Below are positions 1 to 10,602 of a DNA stretch of 64,000 nt, one piece after another. The stretch is from Pilasporangium apinafurcum (Eukaryota > Oomycota > Peronosporomycetes > Pythiales > Pythiaceae), in contig BCKE01000002.1 in the NCBI GenBank assembly GCA_001600495.1, forward strand, positions 818,158 through 882,157, in the 5' to 3' direction. Position 1 is the first letter of the stretch; each line of letters opens with the position of its first letter. Position numbers and translations under genes: made by a program. The notes below the pieces were generated by a model. It ran no database searches. It saw only the letters and a list, made by a program, of their open reading frames with translations, and was not told the DNA's origin.

Positions 1-159
1 CGAATACTCGAGACTGCGCAGCGAGTCGATGTCTACCGATCCTGCATCACTCATGTTGGACGATGGTAGCAGTACCTGTTGGCGTGGCTGCGTATAGTTA
101 CTGTTCTCCTGGTCAAAGGACGTGAGTGGCTGTGCCACCCTTGCCTCGTGTTCGACCAT
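1..159 (-). CDS. Partial CDS, 5' end of an unrecognised gene
   Basis: A minus-strand frame opens with an ATG at 159-157 and stays open for 53 codons to the window edge. An in-frame stop lies a short way upstream of the ATG, so this is a plausible start. The peptide is polar and rich in Ser, Gln and Asp (begins MVEHEARVAQPL and ends DSLRSLEYS). No domain is recognisable. It could be the start of a regulatory or disordered protein; a chance frame cannot be excluded at this length. Confidence 0.35.
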   Translation of the reverse strand, partial: MVEHEARVAQPLTSFDQENSNYTQPRQQVLLPSSNMSDAGSVDIDSLRSLEYS

Positions 160-908
160 ATGGATGAGCCTGGGCAATTCCGTTATGACTGGGGTTTACT
201 CAGCTGGTAATGCAGAGCAGGAGTTGGCCGGTCGCACAGTCGTGCGGTCGGTCGCTTCCGCTGCTAAGTATTCAGTAGCGACATTTGGCATTTTTCACGA
301 GGGGATTTAGCAGAGCGGTGTACCATTTTTGCTAAAGTAGTGCTTAAGTAACCAATAGAGCGAAGTATTTTCATCACATCATCCCACCCTACTGATACGT
401 GTCACCCACATCTTATTTGGAAGAGTCCATTTTGAAATCCACTGGGTTTGCTGGTCATAGATGTCGCGCTAGCAATTTTCTTTTCCATGTAGATCGGCAT
501 GCTACAGAATGTGAAGTTCACTTATCCATTTCTCCAGAACTTGTAATGGCCCATGTACCATTACATGTAAGTAATTTAGTCCCGGGTTAGTGTGGTTTAT
601 CCGGATTCGTATTACCAATCGGGTAACGTCACCTATAGAGTAGAGATGGGCGGGTTTATGGAAAACTTTGAGTCAGCAAAGTTATAGATGCATCCTATTA
701 GGTGAAAATTTAAACCTAATCCGACCCACATTAAAATAAAAATATTATAACCAAACCCGGTATTTTAACTTCATACCCATATAAAGAAGAAACCCGATCC
801 GATCAAGATTGAAAGACACAACAAAGCAGCCAATCAGTAGCCGCAGCCACAAAATGAGACTAAAACTGGTGTTGGCTTCCTAGTGAAAGATAATCCAGCG
901 CAAGTGTC
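160..908. other. Intergenic region
   Basis: No convincing coding frame. The part from about 650 to 830 is AT-rich and carries several CCCGG/CGGGT-type words, including CCCGGTAT at 756-763, about 150 bp before the next start codon. It probably holds the promoter and 5' leader of the gene starting at 909. Confidence 0.4.
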
Positions 909-1921
909 ATGTGGCGAGGAAGTTGCATGATGATACGCCTCTCGGCGCGAGGAATGGCTACCCCTAGCATTTGCAAAGTAAGTAGCACCGCACGTCATAG
1001 TGGCTGGATACAGCATGTGAGTTTCATCTCTTCAAGCCACTCTAGAAGAACGGTGATTCGTCCATTTACCACGAAGAACACCAACGAAGCTGACACCAGC
1101 AAAGTATCCACATTACCTGAATCAGTGGGGTTTTTGGATCAAGTGGTAAATAAACTAAATGACTCGATAAAGAAGCACCCTGCGGAGACACTCGCAGTGT
1201 TGTTCGCATCCGACATCGCAAGTATCGGTGCAATGTATGGCGTTCTTATAATGTCAGGTCGGAAAACTAGGCTATGAAATGGTTATGACTACCTTTAGAT
1301 GCGCTAATGATTCTGACTATTTCTCTTGCGGCATCCAGGAATNGAGTTTTCGCCCGAATTCGCTCTGGCATTTGCAGCGAGCCGTCCCTTCCNTCGCTTC
1401 CGACTGCCATTGGATTTAGCTGTTGCAGCCGGTGTGGCGAAGATGTTCCCTGTGTTTTCCCGCGTTCGACTATCTGATCTTGCTGGAGCACTTCCAAAGT
1501 ACGTGCTGTATAATGCCATCTAGCACGACTAATTTGCGTTTTTTACACTTTCTTGTTGCTGTATCTATTGCATCCTCTTGACAGTCGTCCAATGGTTGCC
1601 CCCACTGCTGTCAGCAATGCCTCACTAATGTCAAGAACGATGGCAATGGCGAAGGACGTGATCGACAACTACGGCGCTGCGTACATGATGGGTTCGCGTC
1701 TCGCCGGCGTCAGTGTGGTTTGCGCACTTTATTTCCTTATCAAACAAGGCGTGGATGTCATGCCGCTACTAGCCAAGCTTGGAGTGGAAGACGTAGGCAC
1801 CGCGCTTGGGTCATATGCAGCTGCAGTGGTGTTTTCCTCAGCGTTTTATCCTGTAACACTGGGAGTGACAGGGTACATCGTACCGGCCGTCGCGAAAGTA
1901 CGTCGTACCATATTACCGTGA
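909..1921 (+). CDS. Mitochondrial FAM210/DUF1279-like membrane protein
   Basis: Three exons, 909-1257, 1339-1498 and 1585-1921, join in frame to 281 aa. The N-terminus is Arg/Ser-rich with no early acidic residues (RLSARGMATPSICKVSSTAR), a likely mitochondrial presequence. The last exon holds a DUF1279-type module: a conserved NYGAAYMMGSRLAG entry, a hydrophobic segment, the KQGVDV turn, and a second hydrophobic segment ending near the C-terminus. FAM210 proteins with this module sit in the mitochondrial inner membrane. The middle exon (SPEFALAFAASRPFRRFRLP, with an undetermined base) is well conserved in composition. Two Ns fall in exon 2 (positions 1343 and 1393), so two residues are uncertain. 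The family call is by motif only; the exact role is unknown. Confidence 0.7.
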
Positions 1922-2035
1922 GGAAATTAGAATGGATAGAATGGCTAATGATAACTCGTAAGCAAGTAATCCATCAATTCTGGTAATGGAGATATATAAT
2001 AGTTCTTGTTCATTGGCTGTCATCTATCCCACTTG

Positions 2036-2118
2036 TGAATTTGCTGTCAGCTCACAGCATCGACTTCAGTCGAAAGGCATGATCAAGTGTATGTATCGCA
2101 TATCTTGAGATGATCCTT
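2036..2118 (+). mobile_element. Short Fanzor/TnpB-like relic
   Basis: About 80 bp here (from GAATTTGCTGTCAGCTCAC through GTCGAAAGGCATGATCAAG) align by eye with the relic at 61490-61575, which continues into recognisable Fanzor-like coding sequence. No reading frame survives. It lies in the 5' flank of the Kir gene, ending about 70 bp before its start codon. Confidence 0.5.
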
Positions 2119-2190
2119 TTTTCTAACGTTTCTAATTACTATTAGTGCTTCTTCAACTGTTTGACACACAAAAGAAGCCACAATCGTAAA

Positions 2191-5100
2191 ATGGCGCCGT
2201 CAAAGAAACGCTACATCTTAGAGCGGAAGGATGGCAAGACGGTTTATATGTCATCTTGTGCATGCATCAATCGGCCCAACAGTAGCGGCATCTGTGAACT
2301 TAATCTCTGGCATGGTACGACGATTGATGAAGGGGCCGTACAGACTGGTAAGCGATTGCTGCGCCCACAACTTTCAGTCATCAAGTACAGAGAGTGGTCA
2401 TTGTGCGGACTGTCTACTGGTGTGTATTATGAATGTGCATCTATCCGTACGCAATTTCTCTTCCCAATTGTCATCTGAATGGATGGTATTTCTTTATGGA
2501 CACTGGAATACAGGTTGCTTGTATCATTTGGTTATCCTCAGCTGGTTCCCATTGCTCAGTCTCTTCGCAGCAATATACATAGCGATCGTGGGAATCTTTG
2601 CATTGTTATTTGCTTGGTGTGATGCGTAAGTGAGACTGGATCGCATTACTGATAAAGATCTGGAAGTGGACGGTTCTCATAGTAACTGATGCAAATCGTT
2701 GTGACCTTATCCACTGTAGTACCACCCTTTCTGAGAGCGATCCTGGGGCGAGAAATTATTTCAATCTGAGTCTACAGACGCTGTCGGCGATCGGTAAAAC
2801 ATGCAACACATGAAATCACTGTCTGATTTATTGTTGACGAATAAAAATGCGTAGGTTATGGCTTGCTTTATCCGAGGGGCACTTGCTCCAACTGGATCAC
2901 TGTGATCGAATCATTCATCTCAATGCTGCTCACATCGTTCATAACTGGTGTGACATTCGTCAAATTTGCTCGTCCACGCCCACATGTGTCATTTAGCAAA
3001 GTAAGTCACTAATTGTGCATATGTTGTTACTGCTCATTGCGGTGCATCATTTGATACTGTTCATCATAGGTCTTCACAGTATCAAAGCGTGAAGATGGAG
3101 AGTTGGAAATAAAATTTCGCACCGTGAATAGTGTGCACCGTCATACGATTACCACAGGTGAAATTCTGGACGTAAACTTCAGTCTTACGCTGATACGCGT
3201 GGAGGTATCAATCGATAAATAACATATTCTCCTCTATGTACCATCAATTGGGCTCATTGGCAGCAAGACCGTAACACTTGTGCTTTTCCAATAGGACACG
3301 AAAACAGGAGAAAAGAAACTCTGTTATTATGATTTACATCTAAAATCAACCAGCTTTATCTCGTTAAGGTACGTATCATTTTTTTGTTTGACTAGGAATT
3401 ATGTTCATCGCTCATCGTACTTGTACGATGTAGATTGGAAGCTGAACTCATCCATCGAATAGGGCCATCTAGTCCGTTCTACGGGCAAACATGCTCCGAT
3501 ATCATGAATTCGGATTTTGTCTTGATTTTGATGATGTCTGGAGTTGATGAGAATCTTCACGATACAATCCACAAGCAGTATGAGTACGGGTTCAAAGATA
3601 TGCGATGGGGAGCAAAATACACTCCAATGCTTGACTGGGATGACAACCGCAAGTGCTTGACGGTTGACCTGAGTAAAATATCTGAGGTGGAACCTGCCCC
3701 AATTGATCCAGAAGACTGCTCACTTATTCAAGTCGATTTTTTAAGTGCAGCTGTTCAGCTTGAAGCTAAGAAAAAAGAAGATATATCAGTTGATGATGCG
3801 AGCGACGATGAAGAATCAATTGAGATAGTTGGACTTGATCACGGGAACTCGAATGCTAATGATAAACTCGAGCATGCACCTGCTTCCATTGACGACAACG
3901 ATACCCAGTCATTAGAATTTCAACATGATGATGATGATAATGATGACGAAAGCAAGAGCATGGTGTCAACTCAAACAAATTCAGGCTCTGATGACGGAGA
4001 ACGGTACTACGCGCCGCCAGTTCGGCACATTCGATTTGACGAACGAAGCCGGACCACCAGTCTACGTGCTCCTCGTTTTAACCACCAAATGCACAATCAT
4101 GCCATAGTAGCAAACGGTCATGAGCTACCAGCAAGCGTAGCACGAAGAAGAGTTCGATACAAAAATCACCCGTTTAGCAGATTTTCTACTGGATTGTACT
4201 ACAAAGCGCTGGAATCGTCCTGGATTTTGCTCTTTTTTTGGCTTGTTGTGACATATTTTGCTTCAATAGCTGTCATCGCGCTGCTCTTGTATCTTTCGGT
4301 ATGTCGGTGCATGCTTTTAAGTATGGTTATTACTATGATTTCTCTGATGTATGTGGATATGTAGCCCGGAAAAGCGTTACAGATGACTGTCGATACTCAT
4401 GTATACTCTGACTACGCACGACTCTTCTTCTTTTGCGGGCAAACGCTTTCTGCGATTGGATATGGTATGTTCAGCCCAAATCCTGACAGCAATACTGTAA
4501 ATTTTTTTGTTTTCGTCCTCGTCTCTACTGGAACCATGGTCTCCACGGTGCTAACAGGTTAGGCAACATATTCATTTGATGATGGGGTGGATCGATTCTA
4601 ACTAACTTGAGAGTATCATGCAGGGATTACATGGGCAAAATTTTCTATTCCGAAACCATCGATCCTGATCTACAGTGATAAATTGCTTCTTACCAACTTT
4701 CACTTCAGCCGTGTGATCATGTTTCGTGCTGCCAACAGTCGAACATATGGCACTGTGATTGAAGGAACTTTTCGGTAAGACGTACGACATGAATGTTTTG
4801 GTGATGAAAAGCTTGCTGATACCTCTGTTGCTAGAATGAGTGTCGTGATATTAAACCATCGACTGGGAAGACGGGAAACGCATGAGTTGGAGCTGGTAAG
4901 TACCTAGTCTTAGACAATGTACGATCACATATGTTTTGGTTCTTACCTATTATTGTCTACGGTGCGATGATTTTCTAAGGTTCGCAATTTCTGGCCAATA
5001 GTTCAACTTGGAGCAACACTCATGCATATCATTGATGAAAACTCGCCCCTTTACAACATGTCCACCGACGAATTACTCTCTGGCAATCATTTCTTCGTGA

Positions 5101-5411
5101 TACTCTTCACGGGAGTGGATAGTGTTATCTACGAAACTATATTTTCAAGGAAGACGTATCATAGCTGCGATATCCTGGTTGGCCACCACTTCGTAGATAA
5201 CATCAAATTGTCTACAGATGGCTTGCATATTGATGTGGAGGCAATTCACGAAACGATGATATGTCCAGAAGTCGATCACAGAAACTCACGTCTATCTAAT
5301 GTTCCTGAACACGATACCGAACGGCCCAATCATAGTCCAGCTTCAAATGACAACGATGTCGATGTCTACGAACAATGCAGCCCGAAGACGCAGTATTCTG
5401 CAATGTCATAA
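2191..5411 (+). CDS. Tandem inward-rectifier K+ channel (two Kir subunits in one chain)
   Basis: Eleven exons (2191-2419, 2514-2625, 2720-2793, 2855-3000, 3070-3204, 3295-3368, 3434-4298, 4365-4557, 4624-4774, 4835-4895, 4980-5411) give 823 aa in one frame. Each half has the full Kir order: a short N-terminal segment with an STG-x-YY/LY slide-helix-like motif, TM1, pore loop with LSAIGYG, TM2 ending in a KFARPRP or KFSIPKP type linker, and the C-terminal beta-rich cytoplasmic domain (IGPSSPFYG and IDENSPLYN; MSGVDENLHDT and FTGVDSVIYET). Exon 7 is one uninterrupted reading frame that carries the cytoplasmic domain of half 1, an Asp/Glu-rich linker (about 3780-4020), and TM1 of half 2. This rules out two separate neighbouring genes unless a splice form breaks it. 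Kir channels are tetramers, so this protein would act as a dimer of tandem dimers in a membrane. The ATG at 2191 has a good context (aaaATGG). A 30-nt stretch at 2348-2377 looks like a tiny intron but is in frame and kept as coding. Confidence 0.85.
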
Positions 5412-6099
5412 TGGCTACAAAATATCGCATTTAGTGCTCGACTATATACCATGTAATACAGATATGATGACGATACAATAGATACTCGTAAAGCATTCCA
5501 AATTGCTTCAGCTCATTTTCATTATCGAAAATATAGTTATGAATGTTATGTAAATTGTACTCGTTATGTCAAGAGTTACATTTCCAGACGACTTTAGTAT
5601 TCTCAGTGAATTGAGTTCTAGCGCATTATCACATAAAGGGACATCATGAGGATGCAGCGCTAAATTTCTTCACTCAGAATCCTGATGATTGGCTCCATCT
5701 ATCTCATACTTCATGGTTTTTTCTGGATCTGCGCTCGATCTGAGCTATTGAAGCACACAAAATTCATTTCAACTCGTGCCATCTTTAGCACAAGTTCGCT
5801 TTTGGTCTTGGCGAAAAATGGACAAGTATCAGTAACATTCCGTTTATATACTAATTTAAGTATATTTAATTACTGTGGTTCAAAATACTCAAACGGATAG
5901 GACGACGGCTGGGCGAATGTGAAAGGGATGTGCGCTACTGTTTTGCAATCACTTGATGCGCAAAGCCGCAGCAATCTCTAAACTCAGCCATTATAAAGCA
6001 GAACTGGTTTGATCGACGCAAATTGACGAGCGGTGGGTTCTGTTACGCAGTATACATTCTGGAGCATAGGGGTTAAGAAACGAAAGCTTGTGTGAAATA
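5412..6099. other. Intergenic region
   Basis: About 690 bp, AT-rich, without a convincing exon. It should hold the 3' end of the Kir gene and the promoter of the peptidase gene. I see no repeat or RNA gene. Confidence 0.4.
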
Positions 6100-6966
6100 A
6101 TGGTGAATGCGACGGTTGAAGCAAATGGGAAACAGAAGCGCGATGTATACCTGACGGGTTTTGGCAAGTTTGGTAATATATTGGAAAACCCCACGACACT
6201 GATCGTGCAGAAATTGGCTGATGATGAAAACGTCACAGAAGCGGTCGTGCTTGAGACATCCACTAAAGGTAATGTGGCCTACAACGATGGCGATCGAGTC
6301 TGTGTGACTAGCATGCGCAATAACCACCATGAAGCTTAACATATTGATTACTTTGATTTAGGAGCTTTGGAGATGCTTGCTCTCTTGCGCAAAAAGGCAG
6401 AGGTGCTACACAATACATATTTACATACTTGGTTGCCGACATTAAACTGACTCGTACACTCGAAATTAGGAGCGTGGTCGTCCTTGCATTTTCCTACATC
6501 TCGGTGTCAACGCTGGTTCAACAGAATTTGCTCTGGAAAGTGCGGGATACAATCTCGCGGATTTTCGCATCCCAGACGAGCGGGGATACATCGCTGATCG
6601 GGAGATCATTGACGAAGCGGAAGAAGCCTCGCTCACCACCGCAGTTCCGCTTGAGAAGTTACTGTCAGCATTGCAAGTAACTAATCCAGCCGTCACAATC
6701 TCCACCGATCCCGGACGGTATATTTGCAACTACGTCTATTTTCATTCGTTGCAATGGGTGAAGGAGCAAGCAGGAAAGGACAACAACGATGTAAGTATAT
6801 CATAGCATTACCTTGTCCTTGTGTTGCATGTTATATCTTATTGGGATGGGTATGTCAATGGTAGGTATACGGGCTTTTTGTGCATGTCCCCCAGTTTTCA
6901 GTCATTCCGTTCGAGGACCAAGTCGAATTTGTCCGCAAGCTTTTGGAAGTGGTGTCTACACTTTAA
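6100..6966 (+). CDS. Pyroglutamyl-peptidase I (C15 family)
   Basis: Four exons, 6100-6268, 6362-6402, 6470-6790 and 6865-6966, encode 210 aa, the usual size of this family. It removes N-terminal pyroglutamate from peptides in the cytosol. The N-terminus has YLTGFGKFGNILENP, matching the family's TGF-x-PF-x...NP start. Exon 3 has HLGVNAGSTEFALESAGYN, then the nucleophile region DPGRYICNYVYFHSL, where the Cys is the expected catalytic residue. Exon 4 supplies the catalytic His in FVHVPQFSVIP. The first in-frame ATG is at 6100. Frame is kept across all three introns, and the motif order is complete, so the gene looks functional. Confidence 0.88.
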
Positions 6967-7476
6967 CTAATGAATACCATATACTTCATCTACGAGCACT
7001 AGTGAGTCATTTAATTTTCTTTTTCGTCTCCATCAATCAATGAATCAACCGCCGCTGTAAGGGTCAAGTTCAAGTTGCATCAACGGATCTTTCCATTTTC
7101 ACCATGCGCCCATCAACCCGAAGTATCTCTTTTTTTCAAATTTCTAAAGTATTTTCTACCTTTTTTTGTTACACCAGTGGCGAGTTGTGGCCTTTGGGTT
7201 GACCAGCGAGCCGCCAAAAGGGTCATGAAAAAAAATAAACCCGCGTGGGTTTTGGAACCCGCAATACAAATCCCAAGTGAAAGGAAAGTGGATGGGTCGT
7301 GTGGACGGGTCGTCGCCGACCTTCGCCATTCATTGGTTGGTGGGGAAAAAAAGATAGCAATAATAAAAAACAACCGGAAAATAAACGGCACTTGGTGCCC
7401 ACCAGGTTCTTTTCAAGCGCAAAAGCGAGTGGAGACAGCAAGCCCGCAATCAAGTGGTGTGGGAAATTGACGAATA

Positions 7477-10077
7477 ATGAGTAAAGCAGAGGTTGCCAGT
7501 GCGCAGCCAGCAGCGAATCTAGGTCAGTAAGGGCTTCCTTCGTGTTGCATGGAGAAGAACCGCGTTTTTTCAATCATCCAGTTGGAAGGGTCTCTTCTTC
7601 AGTTTTCCGTCCGTGTGGAGTGTGGCCACCGTCTGTCTCTCTACCAAGCGTGACGAGAAAAACAAAAAAAAAAAAGAAGCGGAAGGATCCAATGGGTGGA
7701 ATAATGCGTTTTGGTTCTTCATCAGTGGCTGCTGCTACTTGCAAGAAACAAGGGTTGTTTGACATACAAGCCATTGTGCTTCTGTTGCATGCTGACCAGT
7801 GGGAGACGAGTTGAAGGATGCCATCAAGCGTCAAGTGGAATTTTACTTTTCCAAAGCCAATTTAACCAACGATGCGTTCCTCGTGTCGCAGATGAACTCA
7901 CAAATGTAAGGCATTGCATTTTCGTCGAGAGCATTATTAATTGCAATTGAATTGATGCAACATCTAATCATAATGATTGCGTACACTAGGTATGTTCCAG
8001 TGGAAGTCATCATCAATTTTTCCAAAATCCAACAGCTGACGAACGACACAGCTTTGCTGGTCGAAGCGATTCGCGATTCTTCGGTGAGTTGATAAGGATG
8101 GTCTATTGGAGGGATGATTGATTATGCCTTGCTGCCCCCCACACCTGGCCAAGGTATTGGCATGCTAGTGGGCTCAGTCGAGGCTATAAAGATAGCAGCA
8201 ATGCATTGTTGTTGTCGTGTGTAGCATGGTGGTTTCGAGGTCGTATTTCATTGTATCTTGTATCCTTTGTGGGTGGAGATGCGATTGGCATACTGCTTCG
8301 TTCTACTCATTGCTTGGGCTGTCACTTTGGCCAGCGTAGAAGATGCTGTCAACTGTCAAAGAACGCTCTGATCGATACATTGAAAATCCTCCTGTATCAT
8401 GCATATCCATGGGCATGTGTCTCATGTTACAGTATTCTATTTTCAATTGTGTAGGTCTGCTCCCTGAACGAAACTAATGATGCTATTAAGCCAAACATCA
8501 AATCTGAACGCAACACCATTATTCTTCGTGAAATCCCATCGGCCACCAAACCTGAAGATGTCAAAGCCATCTTTGAAGGTTGTGGAGAAGTTACCAATGT
8601 CCGTAGCGATGTGGGCGATACATGGTACGACTTGTTATGGATGTATCGAATTACGTTGAGGGAAACTCTCGTATATTGATATTGACTATGTCTTGATCGC
8701 CTTGATAGGTTTGTCACGATGGCTTCGGAAGATCAAGCTGTCAATACTTTGCTCACCTTGCGCAGCAAGACGTTTAACAATGCGCCTATTAAGGCTCGTT
8801 TGAAGTCGGAGAACGTGCTCAAATCGTTCTATCCAACCCAACCTGCAGAAAATGTGATCTCTGGTGGTGCTTCGGCACCGTATGGCGGTCGTGGATACTA
8901 TGGCACTGCGACTGGATATTACGATGTGCCAAACAACTATGGTGTGCAATATAACACTGGTGCCCCTCGCATGCACCAATTCGGCAATGGCATGGAAAAT
9001 AATCGATATGCCATGAACCAACGTGGCCCAGGTGGACGCGGTGCTGGCCCACAATCATTCCGCAACAACCGAGCAGCAAATGGTCAACATGTGGCGGCAA
9101 GTCAACAACAGCCAAAGGAAGGTGGCCGCGCGAAGAGCAACAGTTTTGACCAACGATCCAACGGATCGAAAAAATCTAAAGACAAGAGATCAAAGCAGTC
9201 GGGAGCTCCACAGAGCAACGGCAGCACGAAAAAGGCTGCTTCTGCTTCGGAACGCCAACCGATTTTGAGTGCGGCGAACTTCCCTCCTCTTCCCACTGTT
9301 GCACCAGGTTCGGAAGCTGCTTCAAGCAGCAATATTATCAATTACAAATACTCCCATGAAGACATCATGGAAATTGTGAAGAACATGGATGAACAAGATT
9401 GCACACTTCCTGCTGGTAAAATGGACTTTGATGCCCATCCAGCAGCCTTAACCTCCGTGGCACATCCCGATTTGTTGCGGAATCAGCGTACGTACAGTAT
9501 TGAACAGGCTCGTGAGGCTATGCGTCAAGGTCGCCCAATCCGTAGTGACTCGGTGGGCTCCATTGATTACGAGAGTATGATGTACGGTGAAGACTACACG
9601 AAGGAAGCTCGTGAACAACGACGACAAAAGGCTGAAAATGAAGGTGCAGATGCAGTGTCTGCACCAAAAGATGCTCAGTCCTCGAATACGTCTAAACCAA
9701 AGATTGTTGGCTACGCTGCTGCTGTTATTCATGGAACGCCAGCGCCAGTCCCGGCGGTGGAAGTGGCCAAGAAGAAAACACCGAAAGCCAAGACGCCAAA
9801 ATCCGACAAAGAAGAAAAGAAGGGAGGCAAGAAGGGTGCTAAACATGCCGATCACAAAAACACAGTTGTGGATGAGTCTTTGCCAAAGACCGGTGCATGG
9901 GGCGGACGTAACTTCTTAGATGTGGTAAAATCAGAACCACCTGCGCAATCTCCCGCTGCTCCTGTGAAAACCACGCCAGGACCTTCATCGAGTGAGAAAA
10001 AGGGCGAAGAGAAAGGAGAGCGCAAAGAAAAACATTCCAAGGAACGCTCCAATGCCTCTCGCACGGATGTGAAGTAG
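7477..10077 (+). CDS. La-related protein, LARP4-like (La motif + RRM)
   Basis: Five exons, 7477-7522, 7800-7905, 7990-8083, 8455-8624 and 8709-10077, give 594 aa. Residues about 16-85 form a La motif (IKRQVEFYFSKANLTNDAFL, then FSKIQQLTND). An RRM-like fold follows (TIILREIPSATKPEDVKAIF, then WFVTMASEDQA and APIKARLKSE). This La-module pattern, including LREIP, is closest to LARP4/4B, which bind mRNA poly(A)/3' regions and stabilise messages. The rest is low-complexity: Gly/Asn/Arg-rich, then Lys/Ser-rich, with short conserved-looking islands NFPPLPTVAPG, YAAAVIHGTPAP and GAWGGRNFLDVV. The first exon codes only 15 residues; intron 3 (371 bp) is long for this window. The next gene is convergent. 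Confidence 0.85.
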
Positions 10078-10602
10078 TGCAAAAAATGAGAATGGTTGAC
10101 AATGGTCTGAGCGGATGCGATGTTGGCTTGTGTGAGCGGATGGATGGATGATGGTGATATGGCTTCTTTTTTTTCAATTTTTCCATCGTCCGTTATCCAG
10201 GAAACAACAAGTAATCTTGACGTTTTCCTTCAACATTGCTTGAACAAGCAAGCTACCAGCAAAATGGCATGACAATCGATGAAAAGAAAGATGGAAGAGA
10301 GAAGGATTGATGGAAGGACGAATGGAAGGAGAGCGGTGAGTAGATGGAGATATGTCTATTTCTTTTATGTATTCAGCTTCTTTTACTACTGCACGATCGA
10401 AGTACTTGTAAAACACACCGAAAGTTGAAGAACAAAAACAAAAACAAACAGAAACAACCAAACCATATAGAAACGAAAACAAGCACGACTTTGAACCAGT
10501 AACAATTTCATTTTGCTAGCGATTTCACTCCATTCTGCACGAGCTAGTATGTGCGGACAATCGCTCCTACAAATAAATGCATGCAACTTCACCTTCTCTC
10601 CT
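10078..10602. other. Convergent intergenic region
   Basis: Lies between the 3' ends of the LARP4-like gene and the BED/hAT-derived gene. It contains purine-rich stretches (about 10260-10335) and AAACAAAAACAAAAAC-type runs (about 10430-10480). No coding frame is supported; it probably holds the two 3' UTRs. Confidence 0.45.

Noticed and set aside
2348-2377. Possible 30-nt intron in Kir exon 1 (GTAAGC to TTTCAG)
   Set aside because: Far shorter than other introns here (50 nt or more) and in frame either way; kept as coding.
7113-7573. Overlapping frames on both strands before the LARP4-like gene
   Set aside because: Low-complexity A/T and G/C tracts produce long frames by chance; the LARP4 start exon overlaps them and has family support downstream.
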